From: Rhodopirellula halodulae
GTDB lineage: Bacteria; Planctomycetota; Planctomycetia; Pirellulales; Pirellulaceae
Assembly: GCF_020966775.1 (NCBI RefSeq)
Contig: NZ_JAJKFV010000033.1
Span: 99,584-163,583 of the forward strand
Length of the DNA: 64,000 nt
Reading direction: 5' to 3'
Shown: piece after piece, positions 24,524 to 33,828 of the stretch
Numbering within the stretch: the first letter of the stretch is position 1
How the letters are laid out: the number at the start of each line of letters is the position of its first letter
Translations under genes and position numbers: made by a program
The notes under the pieces: generated by a model
Databases searched by the model: none
Seen by the model: only the letters and a program-made list of their open reading frames with translations
Told to the model about the DNA's origin: nothing

Positions 24524-25894
24524 TCACCGCGTTGCAACGTCGCAACGTCCGATGGATTCCACTTTGGCTCCCCAAACCGGATCCGCTTGAATCGCTGTAA
24601 TCCCGTGCTTACGAGCGTCGATTCCTTCGCGTTTCCAAATCAAATACTGAGCCACATTCTGCACGCGAGGCACGACGATGGACTGAGGCCAATGGCGGTC
24701 GCGGACACCAAAGTGCGCTTCACCCGCCCGAACCGTGATCACTCGCCGATCGTCCAAGGATCGTTCAAGCCGCACATCCAGTTCGTGGTCATTCACTCGA
24801 TCCATCGCCAGCAAACACAGCGATGTTTCTCGTGCCGTCGCATGTCCCAATCGCAACGACGATTCACACAACGAACGCACGGTGGACCGTCGCCCGTGAA
24901 TCAAAGCGATCTCCAAGCGAGTTTCCACGGACCAGCCGTAAGGGTTTTGCAACAACGTCGCGTCAATCACCCGGCCCACCAAACGCTCGATTGGGGTGCA
25001 ACCATCGCCGATCGAAACAGGTGAACGACGCAGTTCACCGCGAATGGATTGTGACAACTTGCTGTGCCGGATCTCGCAATCCGATGTTTCGATTCCCAAT
25101 CGACACAACCAAGCTTCTTCGGTCCCGCGACGATGACGAACTTGCGCCCAATTCCACTCCGGGCCAGCCGACATCGCCAACGATCGAAAACACGCCAACG
25201 CCTCTCGATCTTCTCCAGCTCGTTTCGAGAACCGATCCCAATGATCGACCAGTTCGTGCTCGCGCCAGTTCCTCGCCAGATCGTCCCTGGGCTCAAACGC
25301 GGCAACCTCTTGCCGATGACTTTCAATCAGAATGCGCTGGGTTGCTCGAACGGCCATCGTTCGCGTTTCGAGCGACATCGACGTGCGCAAACCACGCAGA
25401 TGCCCGAGCACCAATCGGCGTGACTCACTCACGCTGACTTCATCATGAGGCAACAGCGCGTACTGAACCAGATTTTCTGACGCGGAACGCCGCGAGAAGG
25501 AAGATTCTGATTCGATCTCCTCGCACCAACGACGAACACGCTCGTTCGCGTTTTGGAACATGGCTTGGTGAACGTCATCCGAATCCCATGTGACTTTCGC
25601 TTCATAATCCATCACCCAATTGTCATCGGAGGTTACCGACGACGCAGTGCCGACGACCATCCCCATCCCAAGGCAGCATTTGAGGTGCAGAGGTGCCCCC
25701 CGGTGCGAACTCCATCGTGAGCGTGCGGTGGTTTGAAACGACAGGCGAGTAGGCAAACCAAGTCTCGTGAGTTTGTTGGAGAGCCCGCCTTGGTCCAGAA
25801 ACGATTCATGACGCTTAATGAACGCAATTCTGTCGCTGCCACAACCGGTTGCAGCGATCAAACACGTCCAGCAATTCGCTTCGTCTTTTTCCAT
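24524..25894 (-). CDS. Hypothetical protein, start uncertain
   Basis: Up to 456 residues from the ATG at 25894. Later in-frame ATGs at 25666 and 25612 are plausible because the first ~90 residues are low in typical coding character. Downstream of those, the protein looks real: mostly helical, rich in Arg, Glu and Trp (QNANERVRRWCEEIESESSFSRR, RNWREHELVDHWDRF). A near-C-terminal block WPQSIVVPRVQNVAQYLIWKREGIDA resembles no family I recognise. It is convergent with the secreted unknown at 23368, and a divergent GlmU-like gene lies upstream. Function unknown. Confidence 0.55.
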   Translation of the reverse strand: MEKDEANCWTCLIAATGCGSDRIAFIKRHESFLDQGGLSNKLTRLGLPTRLSFQTTARSRWSSHRGAPLHLKCCLGMGMVVGTASSVTSDDNWVMDYEAKVTWDSDDVHQAMFQNANERVRRWCEEIESESSFSRRSASENLVQYALLPHDEVSVSESRRLVLGHLRGLRTSMSLETRTMAVRATQRILIESHRQEVAAFEPRDDLARNWREHELVDHWDRFSKRAGEDREALACFRSLAMSAGPEWNWAQVRHRRGTEEAWLCRLGIETSDCEIRHSKLSQSIRGELRRSPVSIGDGCTPIERLVGRVIDATLLQNPYGWSVETRLEIALIHGRRSTVRSLCESSLRLGHATARETSLCLLAMDRVNDHELDVRLERSLDDRRVITVRAGEAHFGVRDRHWPQSIVVPRVQNVAQYLIWKREGIDARKHGITAIQADPVWGAKVESIGRCDVATR

Positions 25895-26056
25895 CGAACT
25901 GCCATCGAAATCTTAGGTCTGTCCGCTCCCCATGACCAATGATTTCGCATCAGCACGTCCCCGCGACCGATCTGACTCAGCCCGTTAAACTGCACGACCG
26001 TTGCAACCGGCTCATCTGTTCCGCCGCCAACCGATTCGCCCTCCTCTTTTCTTGCT

Positions 26057-27352
26057 ATGCACATCCTTTGCTTCGAAGACTCGCTGGTCGACCAGCTTTG
26101 TCCCATCGTTCACGCAAGACCGGCCTACGCGATCACCTGCGCTAGTTTTCGATTGGTCGATTGGCTTCGGACGTTGGGAAGCGATTTTGAATCGAAGGGC
26201 TCTTCGATCCATGGGCACGTTCGTGACTACCTTTTGCCCATCCAATCCGCTGACCATGGTTTGCAACCGCCGATCGATCGCCTGCCTGACGGGGATGTGT
26301 TGTTGATCAACGCGCGACTGGTGCCCTCGGTGGCGACCTATCGAATTTTGAAATCGCTCGCCAACAACGATCGTTCCGTAACCATCGAGTCGAAGTCCGC
26401 TGACGGCGCATCGGTGATCCTGGCTGCACGAGTTTCCGCGCAAGACATCCAAGCCGCCACCCAAGCCAATGCGCAAACTGGCGAAACATCCTCGTCCGCT
26501 CTGGAACAACTACTCGAACTGGCGTCGCAGTCCGTCAAGATGGATGAATCGCTCTCGGCGTTCCAGTGGCCGCACGAAGTCGTCTCGGAACACATGACGG
26601 CCATGAACGACTCGGTCGAGTACCGCATTGAACACGGCAATTACCAACAACGCGAAGACGGCGTTTTCGTTCGCGACGGAGTCTCGATTGGCGAGTACGG
26701 TTCCATCCGCACATCCGGTGGGGCCATCGTTTTGGAAGAAGACGTTCAAGTCGGTCCGTTCTGTTTCTTGGAAGGTCCCTTGCACGCGGGCCGCAAGACT
26801 CGTGTGATCGAACACTCAGCGATCAAAGACGGCGTGTCGCTCGGCCATACGGTCAAAATCGGTGGTGAAGTCGAGGCGTCTGTGATCGAGGCTTTCACGA
26901 ACAAGCAACACCACGGTTTTTTGGGGCACAGTTACCTCGGCAGTTGGATCAACCTGGGTGCGGGAACTTGCAACAGCGACCTCAAGAACACTTACGGCAA
27001 GATCAACATTGAGTATGGCGATCGCAAGATGGCAACGGGAATGCAGTTCCTGGGATGCATCATGGGCGACTACTCGAAGTCCGCGATCAACACCGGCATC
27101 TTCACTGGCAAAGTGATCGGCGTATGCAGCATGCTGTATGGTTTTGTGACCAGCAACGTCCCCAGCTATGTCAACTACGCACGATTGTTTGGGCAAACGT
27201 CGCTGCTCCCGCCCGATGTGATGATCAACACGCAAGCCCGCATGTTCGCACGACGCAAAGTCGAACAACGCCAGTGCGACATGGATCTGATCCACGCCAT
27301 GTATCACCGCACCGAATCCGAACGAGAAGCGTCCGAACAACTCGGCCTGTAG
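26057..27352 (+). CDS. GlmU-like sugar-nucleotidyltransferase / left-handed beta-helix acyltransferase-type protein
   Basis: A 431-residue protein. The N-terminal ~190 residues match the divergent GlmU-like nucleotidyltransferase group (NTP_transf_4 type): FEDSLVDQLCPIVHARPAYAITC. The classic glycine-rich GxGTRM loop is absent. The C-terminal part (about 210-390) is a left-handed beta-helix of hexapeptide repeats (VFVRDGVSIGEYGSIRTSGGAIVLEEDVQVGPFC, HSAIKDGVSLGHTVKIGGEVEAS, FLGHSYLGSWINLGAGTCNSDLKNTYGKI), as in GlmU. Likely role: making or modifying an activated sugar for cell-surface glycans. It is unlikely to be the housekeeping GlmU given the missing loop. Monocistronic. Confidence 0.8.
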   Translation: MHILCFEDSLVDQLCPIVHARPAYAITCASFRLVDWLRTLGSDFESKGSSIHGHVRDYLLPIQSADHGLQPPIDRLPDGDVLLINARLVPSVATYRILKSLANNDRSVTIESKSADGASVILAARVSAQDIQAATQANAQTGETSSSALEQLLELASQSVKMDESLSAFQWPHEVVSEHMTAMNDSVEYRIEHGNYQQREDGVFVRDGVSIGEYGSIRTSGGAIVLEEDVQVGPFCFLEGPLHAGRKTRVIEHSAIKDGVSLGHTVKIGGEVEASVIEAFTNKQHHGFLGHSYLGSWINLGAGTCNSDLKNTYGKINIEYGDRKMATGMQFLGCIMGDYSKSAINTGIFTGKVIGVCSMLYGFVTSNVPSYVNYARLFGQTSLLPPDVMINTQARMFARRKVEQRQCDMDLIHAMYHRTESEREASEQLGL

Positions 27353-27461
27353 GAACGCCAATGCGATCGGCGAACGTTGATCAACAGACAGACAACAAAG
27401 GCAGCCTCAACAGGATGCATCCCCAAATCTCGCCAACCAACCCAACGCTCCGCAAACAAAT

Positions 27462-27676
27462 CCAACGCTCCGCAGCCCCAAACAGCCGAACGGCCTTAGC
27501 CGCGGTTAACACTCAACAACCGGAGCGAACGCTCTGCGGCTGTGAAGTCCATTGGCGTGTCGCGTCGAACGATGGTGGGAGGCAGTACGGAAGTTCGAAA
27601 TCAGAAACTTCCCAAACACCGCTTCGCGTCCCAGCGTCTTCGCGACTCTGCGTTAAATAAAACGTCACTCCCGCGA
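27462..27676. repeat. 215-bp direct repeat, copy A
   Basis: First unit of a near-identical tandem pair (period 221 bp, copy B at 27683-27897). It contains an imperfect hairpin: AGCCGAACGGCCTTAGCCGC on the left pairs with GGAGCGAACGCTCTGCGGCT on the right. A non-coding-looking stretch follows, ending TCTGCGTTAAATAAAACG...CCCGCGA. Short open frames inside both copies are repeat-encoded and not conserved as proteins. It looks like a planctomycete intergenic repeat. No transposase or terminal direct repeats were seen. Confidence 0.85.
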
Positions 27677-27682
27677 CCCCCC

Positions 27683-27897
27683 CCAACGCTCCGCAGCCCC
27701 AAACAGCCGAACGGCGTTAGCCGCGGTTAACACCCAACAACCGGAGCTAACGCTCTGCGGCTATGAAGTCCATCGGCGTGTCGCGTCGAACGATGGTGGG
27801 AGGCAGTACGGAAGTTCGAAAGAAGAAACTTCCCAAACACCACTCCGCGTCCCAGCGTCTTCGCGACTCTGCGTTGAATAAAACGTCACTCCCGCGA
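27683..27897. repeat. 215-bp direct repeat, copy B
   Basis: Second unit, separated from copy A by six C residues (a run of eight C spans the junction, 27677-27684). It differs from copy A at about ten scattered positions (for example GGCCTTAGC versus GGCGTTAGC, and TTAAATAAA versus TTGAATAAA), so the duplication is not very recent. It ends 20 bp from the stop of the sugar-isomerase-like gene. Confidence 0.85.
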
Positions 27898-27916
27898 GAA
27901 AACGTTCCACCACCGC

Positions 27917-28900
27917 TCATAAATTTCGCAAATATTCCAAACCCTGCCGCAGCTCCTGCACTGCTGAATCCGCTCGCATGTCATTTCGACCGACGACGAT
28001 TGGGCCGCGGAAAGGGATGTCCTCCAGATGCCCCAACAACGATGGGAAATCTGCCGTGCCTTCTCCCAATGGCACATTGACGCCACGACCGGCGGCCAAG
28101 TCCACCACGCCATCGACTGCGTGCACGATCGAAATTCGCGAATTCAGTGCGTCGATCGCCTCATGAACATCAAATCGATTCACGATTAGCTGACCGGGAT
28201 TCAGCGCCACGGGGACGAATGTGTCCGGCAACGAATCCAAGAGCGCCGCCAAGTCTTGCCCGGACTCCGTCCCCGTTTCGGCGGCTAGAAAGCAACCGAC
28301 CTTTGCCCCGTAACGTCCGAGATCGTCCATCACTTCTTTTAGCGTGTGCCAACGAGCGTTGTCGCTGCCCTTTGCGGATCCGCCCGCGATCGATTTGCCA
28401 ATCCGCGAATTGGCGATCGAATCCGCCAACTCGGCTGCCAAATCCGCTGGGATATCCTCCATGAATTTGCCCGATCCGGAGGCCGACGGATCCAACAACA
28501 GCGAACTCGCTCGCGAGCGATCGTCCTTCGCATCGGATTTCGGTGCTGGCGGAACGGTGCCAATCTGGTTGATGATCAGCGGAGCGCCCAAACGGTAAGC
28601 CGTCTTGAGAGCCTTTTTGGTCGCATCGACTCGTTCGTCCAGATTCTCCGTGACGTCGTACCCCATTCGGGTTTGGAAACGAATCGATGTAAGCCGCAAA
28701 TTCAAATCATCCAGGATTTTCCGCAAGGTCCGCACCCCGGTGTCCGACAATTCAGATACGGGGACATGGGTTCGGCCGCATAATTCAACACTTCGCACGC
28801 CCATCGCCGCTGCCATGGTCAATGCTTTACGAAGTGCGGTGGCCGACGAACCGGCTCCCGGGATCGCGTCCATGCGGACGGCAAGTTTCAATTCAGCCAA
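27917..28900 (-). CDS. Sugar phosphate isomerase/epimerase-like TIM-barrel protein
   Basis: A 327-residue protein resembling the AP-endonuclease-2/xylose-isomerase-like TIM-barrel family (MAAAMGVRSVELCG near the start, TRKILDDLNLRLTSIRFQ, LGAPLIINQIGTVP, VGCFLAAETGTESGQDLAALLDSL, VALNPGQLIVN). Candidate metal ligands are the Glu in AETGTESG and downstream Asp/His residues, but the pattern is not canonical. The start is TTG at 28900. Members act on sugars, inositols or hydroxypyruvate, and the substrate cannot be read here. Its 5' end diverges from the large secreted protein at 29014, and its 3' end abuts the tandem repeat. Confidence 0.75.
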   Translation of the reverse strand: MAELKLAVRMDAIPGAGSSATALRKALTMAAAMGVRSVELCGRTHVPVSELSDTGVRTLRKILDDLNLRLTSIRFQTRMGYDVTENLDERVDATKKALKTAYRLGAPLIINQIGTVPPAPKSDAKDDRSRASSLLLDPSASGSGKFMEDIPADLAAELADSIANSRIGKSIAGGSAKGSDNARWHTLKEVMDDLGRYGAKVGCFLAAETGTESGQDLAALLDSLPDTFVPVALNPGQLIVNRFDVHEAIDALNSRISIVHAVDGVVDLAAGRGVNVPLGEGTADFPSLLGHLEDIPFRGPIVVGRNDMRADSAVQELRQGLEYLRNL

Positions 28901-29013
28901 TCGTTTCGTTCTCCGATGCAGGCAAACTGGTCATGCTGGACTGTTTGATCCAACTCGACCCATCACGATACGCCTTCCGGTCGCGAACTTCGAGCGGGGG
29001 CAGATCGTTTCGT

Positions 29014-32000
29014 ATGGCGGCACGGAATTCACTCGCGGTCCGAGCATTCATCGCCTGCATCACTTGTCTGCTAATCGCCGACGCAGCCGCGGTCACGTGG
29101 GGTCAAGGCAGCAGTCGTTACGAGCGATTGCGTCGCGATCGAATCCCGCGTGAGCAACTGATTCCATTCAGCAGCGTTGAATCCCGACGCGGCCCCGCTG
29201 GACTGCGACGATTCCGTTGGGATTTTTCGCGAAAGTCCGACAAAGACTTTGGCGGTTGGCCCGACAACTGGATTCGCTACGACGGTTCTGGCTATCCGAA
29301 TTACGTCAGCATTCAAATCGAAGCCCGCGATCCGAAATTGGCCGAAGCCGTTCAGCCTTTGGACACCGCCGCGTTGGGACCGTGGCAAAAATTGCGACGC
29401 TTCTACCCACAACTGTCGCCGCTGCCACCCTCGCTGGCCGACATCCTGGTCGATCGCTGCCTCACCATTCGTTTGGATGGCGGTTTGGCTCGAGTCGAAT
29501 CGCCAGCGCTCCCGGCCAACCCAACGTTCCAATATCAGTTCAGCGTTGACGTGCGAACAACCGGGCTGACCCACGACCATGTCTACGCGCAGATCGTTTT
29601 CGAAGACGCCGAAGGAAACGAACTGGGGATCCGAGAAACGGACCACGTCGTCAAGTCTCAAGAATGGACGACGTTGACGCTGGACGATCTGCTGCCACCC
29701 AAGACCGCCGACCGCATGTATGTGCGTTTAATGGTTTCCGGCAGCGAAGACGGACTGGAGGACATCAACGGCACCATCTCGTTCGACAACGTGATGTTCC
29801 GTCAGTTCCCACAACTGAAAGTCGCGACCGACCGCACGTTGGGTGTGTACCTGCCCACAGACACCGTGGTCATCACCAGCGAAATGTTGGGGCTGTCCAA
29901 CGAGCACACACGTTTGCTTTTGAGGCTCAGCAACCATCAGGGCAAAGTGCTGGGCACCTTTTCGCGTGCAATTGACCCGGCTGATGAGGCTGCGCGACTG
30001 CGGGCGGAAGCTCAGAAAGCCAATTCGAATGAAAGCAATTCGTCCGAAAAAGCAACGCCGGTCGCGGACGCAATCGAACAAACGCCAATGGAATCGCGAA
30101 TCGCCGGATTGGACGATTCCAGTTCGTTGCGTTATCGCTGGGAACTCACGGATCTCCGTCCCGGCTTCTATCGCGTTGCGGCTTCGATGGAAAACGATCG
30201 TGGCACCTCGTTGGCCAACCAAACTTCGTTTGTTGTGTTGGGGAAAATCACCAACGACCTGAGCGAATTCGGCGCCCCGGAACAAACCAACGAATCCATC
30301 ATGGGTTTGCCATCGCTGGCCACCTTTCAATCCGAATCCGATGTCATTGATCCGACACCGTTTGGATGGACGCTGCCGGAATCGTTGATGAGCCGCCATC
30401 GACAACGCAAACTGCATGAGCGAGAACTCGCGAAGTGGATGCAATTGATCGGCATTGGATGGGCGAAGCTTCCCGTTTGGTTCGCACCGGATCAGAGCGA
30501 CCATGCCGACGCGGCAGCAATGCTTGCTTTCCGAATGCGTGACCTCGGGATCCAACCCATCGGTTTGCTGGATCAGCCGCCCGAAGAACGTTTGCCGGAA
30601 TACCAATTGCGAGACAAACGCGACACGCGAGTTGCCAATCTGTTGCGTGACCAAACGGCGTGGGGACCCGAGTTGGAACCTCTGATGAATCGCATGACCA
30701 TGCGAATCCGTTTGTGGCAACTCGGATCGGACAAAGATTACAGCTTCATGGGGCAATCCAACTTGCCGGACTTGCTGGAAACCATTTCCAGCGGGCTGCA
30801 AGGTTTCGGCCAACCCATCCAAACCGTGATCGCTTGGTCGTGGTTCGACACTGCTCCGGTGTCGGCGGGTGATAGCTGGCGAGGTCTTCATCGCGATTCG
30901 GATTCGTCGCTGACGGCGAATGAGTTGGATGCCATGTTGGACCGAGAAGTGAAAGCACGCGAGGAAGCAATCTTGGCAGGATCCGTGGCGCCCGGACGAG
31001 CTCCCGAAACGTGGCTGACTATCGATCCCATTTCACGAAAGAAGTACGACCTGGATTCGCGGATCACGGATTTGGTTCTACGCATGGCGGCGACGCGAGG
31101 TCACAAGGTCGCTGCGGCATTCATCAGCGATCCGATGAAACACGAATCTGCGATCCTGACCGATGACGGTCGTCCAGACGAGTTGCTGCTGCCATTTCGA
31201 ACCACCAGCCTGCTTCTTGGTCATCGCTACAACTCGGGATCGCTGCGACTGCAGCACGGCAGCGAAAACATCATTTTCCGCGGTGACGATGAGTCCGTTC
31301 TTTTGATCTGGTCGGACTCACCCAAGGTCGAACATTTGTACCTGGGTGAGAATGTCTACGAGGTGGACGTGTGGGGACGACGCCGTCCACTGGAGACAAT
31401 CCAGCACGAAGGTCGTCGCGTTCATCGAGTCGAAGTCAATCGCGTTCCCAAGTTTCTGGTTGGGATTGACCAATCGCTCGTTGATTTTCGGATGTCCGTG
31501 CGACTGGATCGCAAACGCATTGATTCGTTGCTAGGTCAGAAGCAATTGCTGGGCGTTCAATTTCAAAACCCGATCGCGCAGTCACTGTCTGGCGACATGG
31601 CGATCATCCAGCCGAACTCGTGGCGACTGGATGAACCCACCAAACCTTGGAGTCTGCTTCCGAAAGAATCCAACCAAGTCGATTTTGGAGTGACGCTGGA
31701 GAACAACGCCACGATCGGAACGTATCAACTACCACTGGACTTCCGTTTTGAAACCATTCCGCCAACGCTCATCCGAGTTTACCGAGAGATCAGCATTGGC
31801 CCCGATGGATTTGACATCCACGTGACCACGCGTTTGATCGATGACGGGCAAGGCGGACGATTGCGGGTGAAAATCGAGATGGTCAATCACACCAATCGGT
31901 TGACAAACTTTGACTGTCTGTTGTTCGCTGGACGCGATCGTCAATACGAACGACGCGTCTTGGTATTGCCTCCACGAGACACCGTGGAACGCAATATTGA

Positions 32001-32103
32001 CTGGCCCGCGGGAGAAAAGTTGCTCGGCACTCGAATGTGGCTGCGAGCGATCGAGCAAGATGGCAACCGAGTGATCAACCACTCCTTCGAAGCCAAACCC
32101 TGA
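29014..32103 (+). CDS. Large secreted protein, possible TIM-barrel glycoside-hydrolase-like core
   Basis: A 1029-residue protein from the ATG at 29014. Earlier in-frame starts overlap the divergent gene and add no domain. The signal peptide is VRAFIACITCLLIADAAAVTWGQ. A jelly-roll-like N-terminal region (FDNVMFRQFPQL, SFQYQFSVDVRTTGL-type strands) precedes a middle section (about 460-700) reading like a (beta/alpha)-barrel: LIGIGWAKLPVWFAPDQSD, MRDLGIQPIGLLDQPPEE, IRLWQLGSDKDYSFMG, QTVIAWSWFDTAPVS. The C-terminus has beta-sandwich segments. The barrel call is by pattern only; catalytic Glu residues are not assigned and no family is recognised. It diverges from a sugar-isomerase-like gene, and the context hints at extracellular glycan handling. 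Confidence 0.7.
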   Translation: MAARNSLAVRAFIACITCLLIADAAAVTWGQGSSRYERLRRDRIPREQLIPFSSVESRRGPAGLRRFRWDFSRKSDKDFGGWPDNWIRYDGSGYPNYVSIQIEARDPKLAEAVQPLDTAALGPWQKLRRFYPQLSPLPPSLADILVDRCLTIRLDGGLARVESPALPANPTFQYQFSVDVRTTGLTHDHVYAQIVFEDAEGNELGIRETDHVVKSQEWTTLTLDDLLPPKTADRMYVRLMVSGSEDGLEDINGTISFDNVMFRQFPQLKVATDRTLGVYLPTDTVVITSEMLGLSNEHTRLLLRLSNHQGKVLGTFSRAIDPADEAARLRAEAQKANSNESNSSEKATPVADAIEQTPMESRIAGLDDSSSLRYRWELTDLRPGFYRVAASMENDRGTSLANQTSFVVLGKITNDLSEFGAPEQTNESIMGLPSLATFQSESDVIDPTPFGWTLPESLMSRHRQRKLHERELAKWMQLIGIGWAKLPVWFAPDQSDHADAAAMLAFRMRDLGIQPIGLLDQPPEERLPEYQLRDKRDTRVANLLRDQTAWGPELEPLMNRMTMRIRLWQLGSDKDYSFMGQSNLPDLLETISSGLQGFGQPIQTVIAWSWFDTAPVSAGDSWRGLHRDSDSSLTANELDAMLDREVKAREEAILAGSVAPGRAPETWLTIDPISRKKYDLDSRITDLVLRMAATRGHKVAAAFISDPMKHESAILTDDGRPDELLLPFRTTSLLLGHRYNSGSLRLQHGSENIIFRGDDESVLLIWSDSPKVEHLYLGENVYEVDVWGRRRPLETIQHEGRRVHRVEVNRVPKFLVGIDQSLVDFRMSVRLDRKRIDSLLGQKQLLGVQFQNPIAQSLSGDMAIIQPNSWRLDEPTKPWSLLPKESNQVDFGVTLENNATIGTYQLPLDFRFETIPPTLIRVYREISIGPDGFDIHVTTRLIDDGQGGRLRVKIEMVNHTNRLTNFDCLLFAGRDRQYERRVLVLPPRDTVERNIDWPAGEKLLGTRMWLRAIEQDGNRVINHSFEAKP

Positions 32104-32250
32104 GACGGCGAATCCGGACCATCGTTTCGTCGCGAATCTGCTCCAAACGCGACGCAAAAACACCCTATAGATTCGACTTAAGCTGGGCACCTGATAGAAT
32201 ACCAGACCCGCCCGCAGAAACCCCGCCTCCCCCGATTGAAATGAGCTTCC

Positions 32251-33687
32251 ATGCAATCTTCATGGCAGACGCTGCAGCGTCGTAATTTTTTCTGTGGTCT
32301 CGGTGCGTCTCTTGGTTCGCTTGCGCTGACGTCGCAGCTTGCGGCTGACAATTCAGTTGCCGCCAACCAGTCGAAAGCCGCTTCGCCGCTCGCGCCCAAA
32401 CCAGCGATGCATCCGCCCAAAGCCAAGGCGGTCATCATGCTGTTCATGGAGGGCGGGCCCGGTCAAATGGACACGTTCGATCCCAAGCCCGAACTGGATC
32501 GTTTGCACGTAACCGAATCAAAACGCACAGAAGGTTTGGCAACCGGCAAACGATTCTATGTTGGCAGCCCGTTCAAGTCTCGCAAGGTCGGGCAATCGGG
32601 ATTGGACATGTGTGACCAATTCACTCACCTCGCCGATCCAGAAGTCGCAGACGAATTGTGCGTCTACCGTGGTTGCCAAGCGGAATCGCTGAACCACCCC
32701 GAAGCGCTCCTGCACATGAACACCGGCAGCCGCCTGGGCGGTGACCCCGCGGTGGGTGCTTGGGCGACTTATGGACTGGGCAGCGAAAATCAAAACCTGC
32801 CCGGTTTCGTCGTCATGACGGAATTGGCGATGCCGCAAGCCGGCAGTGCAAACTGGTCCAACGGTTTCTTGCCCGCTTACTACCAAGGCACCACGCTTCG
32901 GGCCCAGGGTTCGCCCATTTTGGATTTGAAGCCCGGCGAGTATCGCACCCGTCAGCATCAACGGCGAATGCTCGATGAAATCGCGTCGCTCAATCAAGAC
33001 CATCTGCGATCCAGCGGTTTGGACCAACATCCAAACGCCGGCGAATTGGCGGCTCGAATGGAGAGCTACGAATTGGCGTTCCGCATGCAGACTTCGGTTC
33101 CCAATCTGATTGACTTGAAAACCGAACCGCAACACGTTCTTGATTCCTACGGCGTCGACGATCCGGAAACCGCCGCGTTTGGCAAGCAATGCTTGATGGC
33201 ACGCCGGATGGTCGAAGAGGGCGTTCGTTTCGTTCAGATCTTCTCGGGTGGTTGGGACAGTCACGACTACCTCGAACGCGGCCACTCGGCCCGGATCAAG
33301 AGCGTCGATAAACCGATCGCGGCGTTGATCAAAGACTTGAAGCAACGCGGGATGCTGGACGACACCTTGGTCGTGTGGACCGGCGAATTCGGACGGACTC
33401 CTGACAACAACTATCGCGGAGGCGTCACGGCACTCGGACGCGACCACAACATCGACGCGATGACCATGTGGTTCGCGGGCGGTGGAACCAAACGCGGAGC
33501 GATCGTTGGTGCGACCGACGAGATCGGTGCCAAAGCGGTGGAATGCGTTCACCCAATTCGCGACGTGCACGTCACGCTGCTGCACCTGCTTGGTCTGGAC
33601 GATAACAAGCTGACTTACTTCCACGGCGGCCGCTACAAACAGTTGTCGCAATTTGGCGGCGAGGTCATTCAAGAGCTGATTGCCTGA
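32251..33687 (+). CDS. DUF1501 family Tat-exported protein
   Basis: A 478-residue protein with a twin-arginine start (LQRRNFFCGLGASLGSLAL). It carries the planctomycete DUF1501 pattern: KAVIMLFMEGGPGQMDTFDPKPELDRL, FVQIFSGGWDSHDYLERGH, LVVWTGEFGRTPDNNYRGG, and RDHNIDAMTMWFAGGGTKRG. DUF1501 is a sulfatase-superfamily-like (alkaline-phosphatase fold) group, often paired with a DUF1553/PSCyt gene. No DUF1549/DUF1553 partner is adjacent here, which is unusual. Function in the periplasm is unknown. It starts 148 bp after the secreted 1029-residue protein on the same strand and may be co-regulated. Confidence 0.9.
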   Translation: MQSSWQTLQRRNFFCGLGASLGSLALTSQLAADNSVAANQSKAASPLAPKPAMHPPKAKAVIMLFMEGGPGQMDTFDPKPELDRLHVTESKRTEGLATGKRFYVGSPFKSRKVGQSGLDMCDQFTHLADPEVADELCVYRGCQAESLNHPEALLHMNTGSRLGGDPAVGAWATYGLGSENQNLPGFVVMTELAMPQAGSANWSNGFLPAYYQGTTLRAQGSPILDLKPGEYRTRQHQRRMLDEIASLNQDHLRSSGLDQHPNAGELAARMESYELAFRMQTSVPNLIDLKTEPQHVLDSYGVDDPETAAFGKQCLMARRMVEEGVRFVQIFSGGWDSHDYLERGHSARIKSVDKPIAALIKDLKQRGMLDDTLVVWTGEFGRTPDNNYRGGVTALGRDHNIDAMTMWFAGGGTKRGAIVGATDEIGAKAVECVHPIRDVHVTLLHLLGLDDNKLTYFHGGRYKQLSQFGGEVIQELIA

Positions 33688-33828
33688 CGTCATGGATGCG
33701 TGCTGGCATACGTGAGCTCGGCAATCCCTTTGAATCGCCGAGCCGATGCCGCCCCGGTCCGCCCAGACTGTCGAAGTGGTTACAATCAGGCGTTTCATCA
33801 GACGCCTTGAACCGCTTTGGAGTGGCTC

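Noticed and set aside
27542-28080. Near-identical small ORFs starting MKSIGVSRRTMVGG
   Set aside because: They lie in the two tandem repeat copies and differ only as the repeats differ; no sign of selection as proteins.
29728-30891. 387-codon minus-strand frame
   Set aside because: Antisense to the large secreted protein at 29014; shadow composition.
32518-33798. 426-codon minus-strand frame
   Set aside because: Antisense to the DUF1501 gene; no domains and biased composition.
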